Part shown: in pieces, positions 55,849 through 64,000 of the stretch
How positions within the stretch are numbered: the stretch's first letter is position 1
Layout of the letters: each line of letters starts with the position of its first letter
Source of the DNA: Ornithinimicrobium humiphilum
GTDB lineage: Bacteria; Actinomycetota; Actinomycetes; Actinomycetales; Dermatophilaceae
Length of the DNA: 64,000 nt
Assembly (NCBI RefSeq): GCF_006716885.1
Contig: NZ_VFPU01000001.1
Span: 2,108,001-2,172,000 of the forward strand
Reading direction: 5' to 3'
Notes under the pieces: model-generated
Seen by the model: the letters and a program-made list of their open reading frames with translations, nothing else
What the model was told of the DNA's origin: nothing
Database searches by the model: none
Program-made: the position numbers and the translations under genes

Positions 55849-56484
55849 ATGATGCTCCAGGGCTCTCTCCTCGACCAGGTCGACGAGGTCGGCCTCCGGC
55901 CGCTCGCCGACGGGCTGCGCCGGACCGTCCTGACCTCCGGCGCGTGGGTCGACGTCCGCCCCGGCTGGGTCACCGGCGCCGACGAGCTCTTCGCGCGCCT
56001 CACGCTGGGCGGGTCTGCCGGCGTGGAGTGGCGCGCCGAGCGGCGCACCATGTGGGACCAGGAGGTGGACACGCCTCGGCTGCTCCGCTTCTACCGCGAG
56101 CACGAGGTGCTCCCCGACGCCGTGCTCACCCGGGCGCGCGACGAGCTGAGCGCCTACTACGCCCCCGAGCTCGGCGAGCCCTTCCGCACCGCGGGCATGT
56201 GCCTCTACCGCGACGGCCGCGACAGCGTGGCGTGGCACGGCGACCGGCACGGCCGCAGCACCACGCAGGACACCATGGTCGCGATCGTCAGCCTGGGCGC
56301 GCCGCGGGCGCTGCTGCTGCGTCCCCGCGGCGGCGGGTCGAGCATCCGTCACGTCCTCGGGCACGGCGACCTGCTCGTCATGGGCGGGTCCTGCCAGCGG
56401 ACCTGGGACCACTGCGTCCCCAAGACCTCCCAGCCCGTCGGGCCGCGGATCAGCGTGCAGTTCCGGCCGCGCGGGGTGCGCTGA
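55849..56484 (+). CDS. alkB: AlkB-like 2OG-Fe(II) dioxygenase
   Basis: A 211-residue dioxygenase. H130-x-D132 in WHGDRHG and the later His in TWDHCVPK bind iron; RISVQFRPR at the C-terminus gives the two arginines for 2-oxoglutarate. It repairs alkylated DNA or RNA bases. The ATG at 55849 follows the -10 by seven bases (leaderless); an upstream start at 55747 would precede the promoter. Divergent from recO, another repair gene. Confidence 0.9.
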   Translation: MMLQGSLLDQVDEVGLRPLADGLRRTVLTSGAWVDVRPGWVTGADELFARLTLGGSAGVEWRAERRTMWDQEVDTPRLLRFYREHEVLPDAVLTRARDELSAYYAPELGEPFRTAGMCLYRDGRDSVAWHGDRHGRSTTQDTMVAIVSLGAPRALLLRPRGGGSSIRHVLGHGDLLVMGGSCQRTWDHCVPKTSQPVGPRISVQFRPRGVR

Positions 56485-56513
56485 ACGCCCGGACATGCCG
56501 TGGGCGTCCGCCC

Positions 56514-59009
56514 TCAGGCGGTCGCCCGCCGTCCGGCCCGCTCCAGCAGGGCACGCACCTCCCCGGCGTCGGCCGCGGCCAGGGCCCGGTCCGCGAGGGC
56601 GCGGAACTCCGCCGTGGAGCCGGCCCGCAGCCGTTGCTTGACCATGGGGACGGTGGCGGCCGACGTGCTCAGCTCCGTCACCCCGAGACCGACGAGGAGG
56701 CCGGCGAGGTCGGGGTCGGCGGCCATCGCGCCGCACAGCGAGACGTCCACGCCGTCCGGCGCCCCGTCGGCGACGTGCCGGATCAGCTCCAGCACCGCCG
56801 GCTCCAGCCGGTCCGACCAGGGCGCCACCGCGGGGTTGCCGCGCTCGGCGGCCAGGACGTACTGCACCAGGTCGTTGCTGCCGATCGAGACGAAGTCGAG
56901 CCCCGTCGCCAGCTGACGGACCCGCAGCGCCGCCGCGGGCACCTCGATCATGATCCCGACCTCCAGGTGCTCGGGCGGGCGGCCCAGCCCCGCGCGGCGG
57001 GCCGCGCGGTCGAGCAGCTCGCGCGCGGTGGCGACGTCGGCGGCCGTGGTGATCATCGGGAAGAGCACACGGATGCGGCGGTCGACCGCCACCCGGCAGA
57101 TCGCCTCGAGCTGCTCGAGCACCAGCGTCGGGTCGTCGGCGAAGGCGCGCAGCCCACGGGCCCCCAGGAAGGGGTTGGCGGTGGCGGCCTCGCGGGGCAC
57201 GAAGGCCAGCGGTTTGTCGCCGCCGGCGTCCCAGGTGCGGATGGTCACGGGGTGCGGGTGGTAGACGTCGGCGATGGCGCGGTAGACCTCGACCTGCTGG
57301 TCCGTCGTGGGCGCCTGCCGCCACTGGGCGAAGACCGCCTCGGTGCGGATCAGGCCCGAGCCGTCGGCCCCGAGCCCCGCGCCGAGCCGGGCCACGGCGA
57401 CCGAGGAGACGTTGGCCTTGACCCGGATCCGCACGTGGTCGGTCGTCACCGCCGGCAGGTGCGCGTTGTGGAGGGCCGCCTCCCGCTCGGCCCGGCGGGT
57501 GGCCACCATCTCCTCGAAGGCGGACCGCACCGGGGGCGAGGGGTCGACCGCGAGCTCGCCGCTGCGGACGTCGAAGGCCAGCAGCGTGCCCGGCTCGACG
57601 TCGGCCCGCTCCCCCACCCCGGTCAGCACCGGGATGCCGCGGGAGGCCGCGATGAGGACGCCGTGGCCGGTGTCACCGCCCGCCCGGGTGACGATGCCGT
57701 GCACCCGGGAGGCGTCGACGGAGATGGCCACGGCCGCGTCGAGCTCGTCGACGACCAGCACCCCCTCCTCGACGACCCTGGGCTGCTCCAGCCCGAGGAG
57801 CAGGCGCAGCACCCGTTCGCCGATGCCCCGGATGTCCTGGGCGCGTTCGCGCTGGTAGGGGTCCGGGAGCTGCTCGAAGGCCGTCGCGGTCTCCGTCACC
57901 GCGTCGCTCCAGGCCGCCGCGGCGGAGGCTCCCCCGGCCACGAGCTCGTGGGCGCGCGTGGTGATGCGGGGGTCGCGGAGCAGGATCGACTGGGCCAGGA
58001 AGAGCTCGGCCTCCTCCTCCCCGAGGTCGCGCCCGGCCTGCTCGGAGAGCTCGGCGAACTGCGCGAGGGCGGCCTGCACGGCCTCCTCGAGCCGGGCGAG
58101 CTCGGTGGCGGTGTCCTCGGCCTCGATCCCGTGAGGGTCCGGGAGGACGTCGACGAGCACGGCGGGACCGACGGCGGCCTCGAGCCCGGAGCCGGCGACC
58201 CCGGGCTCGGCCGACACCGTCGGGGCCGGCAGGACGACGTCGGCGAGCGGCTCGGCCGGGCCGGGGAGGTCGCCGAAGGCCCGGGCGGCGAGGTCGGTCA
58301 GCGCCTCGAGCACCGTCTCGGCCTCGGGGCCCCTGGCCTCCGCCTGCAGCACGTGGCCCCGGCGGGCGTCGAGGGTCGCCACGGCCGAGACGCTGCGGGC
58401 GTCCACCGGGCCCCGGCCGGAGGTGAGGTTGCGCACCCGCACCGTCGTGCGGGGCGCCAGCTCGGCGACGCGCGCGACGAGCCGGGCGGCCGGGCGGGCG
58501 TGCAGCCCGTGCTCGCCCACGACCGGCAGCTCCGCGGTCAGTGCCTCACCGGCCGGGCCGACGTGCTGCTCCGGGGGATCAGCGGTCCGTTCGTCCCCCA
58601 GATGCACCGCCTTGGGCAGCAGGGCGCGACGCGCCTCGCGCTCGACGGCGTCGAGGTCCCCTCCCGCGGCGGCCGTGACGACGGCCGAGACCAGCCCTTC
58701 GACGAGCGGGGCGGACGTGACCCGCACCGCCTCGGCCACCTCGGGGTCGACGAGCTCGAGGGCCATCTCCGTCGACAGGACGGCGCTGCCCAGGTCGAGC
58801 AGCACCAGCACCCCGGCTCCCCCGGAGGCCGCGTGGGCCACGCGGAGCGCCTCCGCGACCGCGGCGGCGTCGGTCCCGGTCGTCTCCTCGTCGAGCCCGG
58901 CGGCCACGCCCACGTGCGGAGCGTCGGGGCCGGCGACCATCTGGGCCGCCAGCGCCACGGCCGCCCGTGCCAGGGGACGGCTGTGGGCGACGACGACGAG
59001 GGAGATCAC
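56514..59009 (-). CDS. dhaM: DhaM fusion: EIIA-HPr-complete enzyme I
   Basis: An 831-residue phosphoryl donor for dihydroxyacetone kinase. Domain order: mannose-type EIIA (1-135, His in VVAHSRPLA), HPr (160-245, [12 protein letters not shown]), and EI (265-831). The EI His is in [11 protein letters not shown]; the PEP-binding parts [23 protein letters not shown] and [10 protein letters not shown] are all present, so EI is complete rather than truncated as in E. coli DhaM. GTG start. Thus one polypeptide could relay phosphate from PEP to DhaL. Confidence 0.93.
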   Translation of the reverse strand: MISLVVVAHSRPLARAAVALAAQMVAGPDAPHVGVAAGLDEETTGTDAAAVAEALRVAHAASGGAGVLVLLDLGSAVLSTEMALELVDPEVAEAVRVTSAPLVEGLVSAVVTAAAGGDLDAVEREARRALLPKAVHLGDERTADPPEQHVGPAGEALTAELPVVGEHGLHARPAARLVARVAELAPRTTVRVRNLTSGRGPVDARSVSAVATLDARRGHVLQAEARGPEAETVLEALTDLAARAFGDLPGPAEPLADVVLPAPTVSAEPGVAGSGLEAAVGPAVLVDVLPDPHGIEAEDTATELARLEEAVQAALAQFAELSEQAGRDLGEEEAELFLAQSILLRDPRITTRAHELVAGGASAAAAWSDAVTETATAFEQLPDPYQRERAQDIRGIGERVLRLLLGLEQPRVVEEGVLVVDELDAAVAISVDASRVHGIVTRAGGDTGHGVLIAASRGIPVLTGVGERADVEPGTLLAFDVRSGELAVDPSPPVRSAFEEMVATRRAEREAALHNAHLPAVTTDHVRIRVKANVSSVAVARLGAGLGADGSGLIRTEAVFAQWRQAPTTDQQVEVYRAIADVYHPHPVTIRTWDAGGDKPLAFVPREAATANPFLGARGLRAFADDPTLVLEQLEAICRVAVDRRIRVLFPMITTAADVATARELLDRAARRAGLGRPPEHLEVGIMIEVPAAALRVRQLATGLDFVSIGSNDLVQYVLAAERGNPAVAPWSDRLEPAVLELIRHVADGAPDGVDVSLCGAMAADPDLAGLLVGLGVTELSTSAATVPMVKQRLRAGSTAEFRALADRALAAADAGEVRALLERAGRRATA

Positions 59010-59017
59010 GGGTGGGC

Positions 59018-59665
59018 TCAGCCCAGGGTCCGCGCGGCGGTCTCGAGGAGGATCGCCGCGCTGCTCGCGCCGGGGTCGACGTGGCCGGCGCTGCGCTCCC
59101 CGAGGTAGGAGGCCCGGCCCTTGCGGGCGACGAGCGGCTCGGTGGCGTCGCGACCGGCGGCTGCGGCGTCGGCCGCGGCGCGCAGGCAGTCGGCCAGCGA
59201 GGCGCCCTCGGCGTTGGCGTCGTCGAAGGCCTCCAGCGCGGGGGCGAGGGCGTCGTACATGGTCTTGTCGCCCACCTCCGCCTTGCCCCGGGCGACGATG
59301 CCGTCGACGCCCGCGTGCAGGCTTTGCGCGAAGGCGTGGACGCCGGCGTCCTCGGTGGCCGCCATCGGGCCGGCGAAGCGCAGGAAGAAGGTGCCGTAGA
59401 GCGGTCCCGATGCTCCCCCGACCGTGCTGACCAGGGTCATGCCGACCTTCTTGAGGTAGGCGTCGATGCTGGCGAAGTCTTCCTCCTTCGCCAGGGCGGC
59501 GCTGCGCCCGAAGCCACGGGCCATGTTGGTGCCGTGGTCGCCGTCCCCGATGGCGCGGTCGAGCTCGCCGAGATGGTCGGCGGCCGCTGCCAGCTCGGCG
59601 GCGGCCCCGGCGATCCAGGACTGGAAGGCGGTCAGGTCAGCCACGTCGTCTTTCACGCTCCCCAT
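59018..59665 (-). CDS. dhaL: dihydroxyacetone kinase ADP-binding subunit
   Basis: A 215-residue DhaL holding bound ADP. Metal-binding Asp cluster in AIGDGDHGTNMARGF, then GGASGPLYGTFF. ATG 59665 or GTG 59656 are both possible; the latter gives a GTGA overlap with the dhaK stop. It is rephosphorylated by DhaM and transfers phosphate to DhaK-bound substrate. Confidence 0.93.
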   Translation of the reverse strand: MGSVKDDVADLTAFQSWIAGAAAELAAAADHLGELDRAIGDGDHGTNMARGFGRSAALAKEEDFASIDAYLKKVGMTLVSTVGGASGPLYGTFFLRFAGPMAATEDAGVHAFAQSLHAGVDGIVARGKAEVGDKTMYDALAPALEAFDDANAEGASLADCLRAAADAAAAGRDATEPLVARKGRASYLGERSAGHVDPGASSAAILLETAARTLG

Positions 59666-60660
59666 CGCAGGCCGGGGGTCACCACGGGGGCGTCCCACAA
59701 CCGCACGATCTCGTCGTCGGCCCGCAGGAGGGTGACCGAGCAGCCAGCCATCTCCAGCGAGGTGATGTAGTTGCCCACGAGGCTGCGGACCACGGTCACG
59801 CCCACCGTCTGGTGGAGCAGGGTGCGCACCTCGGCGAACATGAGGTGCAGCTCGAGCAGCGGGGTGCCGCCCATCCCGTTGAGCAGCACGACCACCGGGT
59901 CGCCGCGCCGCAGTCCCAGGTCCTCGACCACCGGTACCACCAGGGCCTCGGCCACCTCCCGCGCCGTCCCCAGCGGCAGGCGTCGCCTCCCCGGCTCCCC
60001 GTGGATCCCGACGCCCAGCTCCATCTGGCCGGGCGGCAGGTCGAAGGAGGGCCTGCCGGTCGACGGCAGCGTGCACGCCGAGGTCGCCACCCCCATCGAC
60101 CGTCCGCGCGCGTTGACCTCCCGCGCCAGCGCCGCGCACGAGGCCAGGTCGCGGCCCTCCTCCGCCGCGGCACCGACGATCTTCTCCACGAGGACCGTGA
60201 CCCCGGTGCCGCGACGGCCGGCCGTCCAGGTGCTGTCCTCGACGGCGACGTCGTCGTCGGTCACGACGGTCTCCACCGCCGGGCCGCCCTCCTCGGCGAG
60301 CAGCTCGACGGCCATCTCGGCGTTGAGGACGTCGCCGGTGTAGTTCTTCAGGACCAGGAGCACGCCCGCCCCGCCGTCGGCCGCGCGGCAGGCGGCCACG
60401 AACTGGTCGGGGACCGGAGAGGTGAAGACCTCCCCGCAGCAGGCGGCGTCGAGCATGCCCCGCCCCACGTAGCCGGCGTGCATCGGCTCGTGACCCGAGC
60501 CCCCGCCAGAGACGACGCCGACCTTGCCCTCGGTGGGCCCGCCCCGGCGGGTCACCACCCGGTGCTCCGCGTCGACCTCCACGAGGCCGGGGTGGGCGGC
60601 GACCAGACCGGCCAGCGCCTCCCCCACGACCTGCGCGGGATCGTTGAGGAGCTTCGTCAT
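59653..60660 (-). CDS. dhaK: dihydroxyacetone kinase substrate-binding subunit
   Basis: A 335-residue DhaK. VSGGGSGHEPMHAGYVG is the N-terminal signature, KNYTGDVLN and the GVGIHGEPG loop hold the His that covalently binds dihydroxyacetone as a hemiaminal. First of three dha genes; no dhaR-type regulator is adjacent. Confidence 0.95.
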   Translation of the reverse strand: MTKLLNDPAQVVGEALAGLVAAHPGLVEVDAEHRVVTRRGGPTEGKVGVVSGGGSGHEPMHAGYVGRGMLDAACCGEVFTSPVPDQFVAACRAADGGAGVLLVLKNYTGDVLNAEMAVELLAEEGGPAVETVVTDDDVAVEDSTWTAGRRGTGVTVLVEKIVGAAAEEGRDLASCAALAREVNARGRSMGVATSACTLPSTGRPSFDLPPGQMELGVGIHGEPGRRRLPLGTAREVAEALVVPVVEDLGLRRGDPVVVLLNGMGGTPLLELHLMFAEVRTLLHQTVGVTVVRSLVGNYITSLEMAGCSVTLLRADDEIVRLWDAPVVTPGLRWGA

Positions 60661-60697
60661 GCGCTCACTCTGCCACGCCGACCCGCTCCCGGGCAGG

Positions 60698-61654
60698 TCA
60701 GAAGCCCAGGCGGTCCAGCTGCTTGGGGTCGCGCTGCCAGTCCTTGGCGATCTTGACGTGCAGGTCGAGGTAGACGCGGTGCCCGAGGATCCGCTCGATG
60801 CCCTCACGGGCCGTGGTGCCGACCTCGCGCAGCCGCGACCCGCCGCGGCCGATGATGATGGCCTTCTGGCTCGGTCGCTCCACGTAGACGTTGACGCGCA
60901 CGTCGCTCATCGGGTCGTCCGCCGGGCGGTCCGGCCGCGGCACGATCTCCTCGACCTGCACCGCCAGGCTGTGCGGCAGCTCGTCGCGCACGCCCTCGAG
61001 GGCCGCCTCCCGGACCAGCTCGGCGATCATGACGACGGCCGGCTCGTCGGTGAGCTGGTCGGCGGGATACATCGGTGGAGACTCGGGCAGGAAGGACGCG
61101 AGCAGCTCGGCGACCTCCTCCACCTGCTCGCCGCGGACGGCCGAGCAGGGGATGATCGCGGCCCAGTCGCCCAGCTGGTCGATGGCGACCAGGTGCTCGG
61201 CCAGGCGGTCGCGGGTGACCGCGTCGGACTTGGTCGCGATCGCCACCACCGGCACCTTCCGCACCCGGTGCAGGTCGAGCAGGTCGTTGGCGATGAAGGT
61301 GTCGCCGGGCCCGATCCGCTGGTCCGAGGGCAGGCAGAAGCCGATGACGTCGACGCCCAGGAGGGTGTCACGCACCAGGTCGTTGAGGCGCTGGCCGAGC
61401 AGCGAGCGCGGACGGTGCAGTCCCGGGGTGTCCACGAGGACCAGCTGCGAGGTCTCGGTGGTCCGGATCCCGCGGATGGTGTGCCGCGTGGTCTGGGGCT
61501 TGGACGAGGTGATCGCGACCTTGCTGCCGACGAGGGCGTTGGTCAGCGTCGACTTGCCGGCGTTGGGCCGGCCGACGAGGCACGCGAAGCCGCTCCGGTA
61601 GGGCGTCGCACCGCCCTCGGGCGCGCTCCCCTCGGTCGTGGGGTCAGTGGGCAC
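60698..61654 (-). CDS. era: GTPase Era
   Basis: A 318-residue GTPase for 30S ribosome maturation. G1 GRPNAGKST, G3 DTPG, G4 TKSD; C-terminal KH domain with KAIIIGRGGSRLREVG. GTG start overlaps the preceding CNNM/CBS gene by 11 bases. Part of phoH-ybeY-CNNM-era, a conserved ribosome/RNA cluster. Confidence 0.96.
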   Translation of the reverse strand: MPTDPTTEGSAPEGGATPYRSGFACLVGRPNAGKSTLTNALVGSKVAITSSKPQTTRHTIRGIRTTETSQLVLVDTPGLHRPRSLLGQRLNDLVRDTLLGVDVIGFCLPSDQRIGPGDTFIANDLLDLHRVRKVPVVAIATKSDAVTRDRLAEHLVAIDQLGDWAAIIPCSAVRGEQVEEVAELLASFLPESPPMYPADQLTDEPAVVMIAELVREAALEGVRDELPHSLAVQVEEIVPRPDRPADDPMSDVRVNVYVERPSQKAIIIGRGGSRLREVGTTAREGIERILGHRVYLDLHVKIAKDWQRDPKQLDRLGF

Positions 61655-63008
61655 GGCTCACCTCCGTGGTCTCGGTGCCGGGGGCGGCACCTGCGTCAGC
61701 GGCCTGGCGGCCCTGCTCGTGGTCGTCGTCGCGGTCGGGGGCCGGCGGGAGCGGGCGGACCAGCACGGTCGCCACCCGGCGCCGGCGGCCGGCCATCCGC
61801 TCAGCGGTCAGCTCGAGGCCCGACACCACGCCGACGGCGCCCTGGATCGGGACGCGGCCGAGCACCGTCGCGAGCAGCCCGCCGACCGAGTCGACGTCCT
61901 CGGACTCGATCTCGACGTCGAACATCTCGGCCAGGTCGTCCACCGGCAGGTTGGCCGGGACGCGCACCAGCACGCTGCCGTCGTCGGTCTCGACGGTCTC
62001 GACCTCGGCCTGGTCGCGGTCGTACTCGTCGGTGATCTCGCCGACGATCTCCTCGAGGATGTCCTCGATCGTCACCAGGCCGGCCGTCCCGCCGTACTCG
62101 TCGATGACGATCGCGACGTGCTGCCGGTCGCGCTGCATGTCGCGCAGCAGGTCGTCGACCCGCTTCATCTCCGGCACCCGCTGGACGGGGCGCATGACCT
62201 CGGTCACGGGCACCGTGTGCGCGGCGTCGGGATTGGCGTTGACCGCCCGGGCGACGTCCTTGAAGTAGAGCATCCCGAGCACGTCGTCGGTGTCCTCCCC
62301 GACGACCGGCACGCGGGAGAAGCCCGAGCGCAGGAAGAGCGACATCGCCTGACGAAGCACCTTCTCGGCCTTGATCGTCACGAGGTCGGGGCGGGGCACC
62401 ATGACCTCGCGCGCGACGGTGTCGCCGAGCTCGAAGATGGAGTGGATCATCTCCCGCTCCTCGTCCTCGATGACTGCCGACTCCCCCGCCAGGTCGACGA
62501 GGTCGCGCAGCTCGGCCTCCGAGGCGAACGGACCCTCGGCGTAGCCGCGGCCCGGGGTGACCATGTTGCCGAAGACGACGAGCAGCTTTGCCACCGGTCC
62601 GAGGAAGAGCCGCAGGGTGCGCACCACCGGCGCCGCGGTCAGCGCCACGGCCTCGACGTGCTGGCGCCCCAGCGTGCGCGGCGAGACCCCGACGACGACG
62701 AAGGAGACCACGGCCATGATCGCCGTGGCGATGAGGGCGGTCTTCCAGTGGGAGTCGGTGACGATGTCGACCGCGACGGTCACGGCCACGGCGGTCGCCG
62801 CCTCGGCCGCGACGCGGACGAAGTTGGCCACCGCGAGGTAGGGCGGGGAGTCGGCGGTGATGCGCACCAGGGCGCGGGCACCACGACGCCCCTCCTCGAG
62901 GAGCTGCTCCGCGCGATGACGACTGGTGCGCATCAGCGCGGTCTCGCCGGCCGAGAGGAGGAAGGCGATCACCGTCGTCACGACGGCGACGGCGACGAGC
63001 GGAGTCAT
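61644..63008 (-). CDS. CNNM/CBS-domain (CorC/HlyC-type) membrane protein
   Basis: A 454-residue protein. Residues 1-160 form the DUF21/CNNM membrane domain with about four helices; 200-320 two CBS motifs ([17 protein letters not shown] and [20 protein letters not shown]); and 340-430 the CorC_HlyC domain. Such proteins take part in magnesium efflux; hemolysin naming is historical. ATGA overlap with ybeY. Confidence 0.92.
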   Translation of the reverse strand: MTPLVAVAVVTTVIAFLLSAGETALMRTSRHRAEQLLEEGRRGARALVRITADSPPYLAVANFVRVAAEAATAVAVTVAVDIVTDSHWKTALIATAIMAVVSFVVVGVSPRTLGRQHVEAVALTAAPVVRTLRLFLGPVAKLLVVFGNMVTPGRGYAEGPFASEAELRDLVDLAGESAVIEDEEREMIHSIFELGDTVAREVMVPRPDLVTIKAEKVLRQAMSLFLRSGFSRVPVVGEDTDDVLGMLYFKDVARAVNANPDAAHTVPVTEVMRPVQRVPEMKRVDDLLRDMQRDRQHVAIVIDEYGGTAGLVTIEDILEEIVGEITDEYDRDQAEVETVETDDGSVLVRVPANLPVDDLAEMFDVEIESEDVDSVGGLLATVLGRVPIQGAVGVVSGLELTAERMAGRRRRVATVLVRPLPPAPDRDDDHEQGRQAADAGAAPGTETTEVSRAH

Positions 63009-63501
63009 GCCCGGCCCGCCTCCGGGGCGGCGGTCGTCGTGCGGCCGCGCTGGGCCAGGAAGGTCAGCAGCAGCGTGCGCTGCAGGTCGAACATCTCACA
63101 CTCGTCCTCGGGCTCGGCGTGGTCGAAGCCGAGCAGGTGGAGGATGCCGTGCGTGGTGAGCAGGAGCAGCTCGTCGCCCACGGCGTGCCCCGCGGCAGCG
63201 GCCTGCTTGCGGGCGACCGACGGGCAGAGCACCACGTCGCCGAGGACTCCCTCCGCGGGGTCCTCCTCGTCGTGGCCCGGACGCAGCTCGTCCATGGGGA
63301 AGCTCATGACGTCGGTGGGTCCAGGCAGGTCCATCCACCGCTCGTGCAGCGCAGCCATCGCGGCCTCGTCGACGAGGGTGATCGTCAGCTCGGCCTGCGG
63401 GTGCACGCGCAGCTGCTCCAGGACGTGGCGTCCGAGGTCGGCGAGCTCCTGCTCGGGGACCGGTGACGGCACCTCCCCGGACTCGTTGAGCACCTCGATG
63501 C

Positions 63502-63505
<4 letters not shown>
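63005..63505 (-). CDS. ybeY: endoribonuclease YbeY
   Basis: A 166-residue zinc endoribonuclease for 16S rRNA 3' processing. The [17 protein letters not shown] motif supplies the three zinc-binding histidines (H-x3-H-x5-H) near residues 118-128. ATGA overlap with phoH at one end and with the CNNM gene at the other. Confidence 0.95.

Positions 63506-64000
<495 letters not shown>

Noticed and set aside
55041..59108. 1355-codon frame over recO, alkB and dhaM
   Set aside because: Runs across well-identified genes on the opposite strand and another frame; shadow.

Overview
This window is a contiguous stretch of very GC-rich, gene-dense chromosome from an actinobacterium. The gene content is typical of Micrococcales: homodimeric AceE, a PucR-type FasR regulator before fabDHPF, AccD6-like carboxylase, LysG/LysE, Zur, and frequent leaderless GTG/ATG starts behind TANNNT -10 boxes. 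I infer a member of the Intrasporangiaceae/Ornithinimicrobium-Serinicoccus neighbourhood, but the genus is a guess. I see no phage, insertion sequence, CRISPR array, rRNA or plasmid feature. Gene order resembles, from memory, the mycobacterial Rv2228c-Rv2247 and Rv2343c-Rv2368c blocks, so most of the window is conserved backbone.

Layout. 0-5 kb: a tightly overlapping + strand operon of ECF sigma factor, zinc-finger multi-span anti-sigma protein, ABC ATPase, two membrane proteins and a lipoprotein nucleoside hydrolase. 5-7.3 kb (-): RNB-family ribonuclease, HAD phosphatase and a 45-residue membrane peptide, chained by ATGA overlaps. 7.4-12.3 kb: YaaA (+), then (-) DUF3052, AhpE-like peroxiredoxin, tRNA-Val, Nif3-like protein, zinc-ribbon protein and RNase H/phosphatase fusion. 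12.5-23.2 kb: aceE, GDPD (-), fasR, then fabD-fabH-acpP-fabF-accD, the type II fatty acid synthase with its malonyl-CoA-forming subunit. FabD carries an unusual C-terminal lipoyl/biotinyl-like extension.

23-31 kb: glycosyltransferase, DUF3145 (-), an NlpC/P60 wall hydrolase with a CRP-like operator, CBS protein, a CAT-anticodon tRNA, the gluABCD-type amino-acid ABC operon, twin hairpins and tRNA-Asn (-). 31-43 kb: dnaG and its partner (-), MFS pump, stand-alone LigD-type polymerase, a second sigma factor paired with a META/AMIN-like membrane protein (-), then dgt-nitronate monooxygenase-kinase (-), DUF2277 with an HEXXH protein (-), and a rhodanese. 43-50.6 kb: lysG-dusB-hemolysin III (-) divergent from lysE, DJ-1/PfpI protein, AGCS symporter, glyS. 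50.6-56.5 kb: Zur-boxed znuA-znuC-znuB-zur, uppS and recO (-), and a LexA-boxed AlkB homologue. 56.5-64 kb (-): dhaK-dhaL-dhaM with a complete EI fused to DhaM, then phoH (cut by the window end), ybeY, CNNM/CBS protein and era.

The most unusual signals are: (1) a dispersed 9-mer GGTATGCCG, present 14 times on either strand and often forcing otherwise rare codons; (2) the FabD C-terminal lipoyl-like domain lacking a modifiable lysine; (3) a perfect 19-bp hairpin inside a coding sequence at 4264-4306; (4) a LexA-like box over the AlkB promoter; (5) a CRP-like site with a consensus-spaced promoter before the NlpC/P60 gene; and (6) a Nif3 start codon placed one base after a tRNA 3' end.
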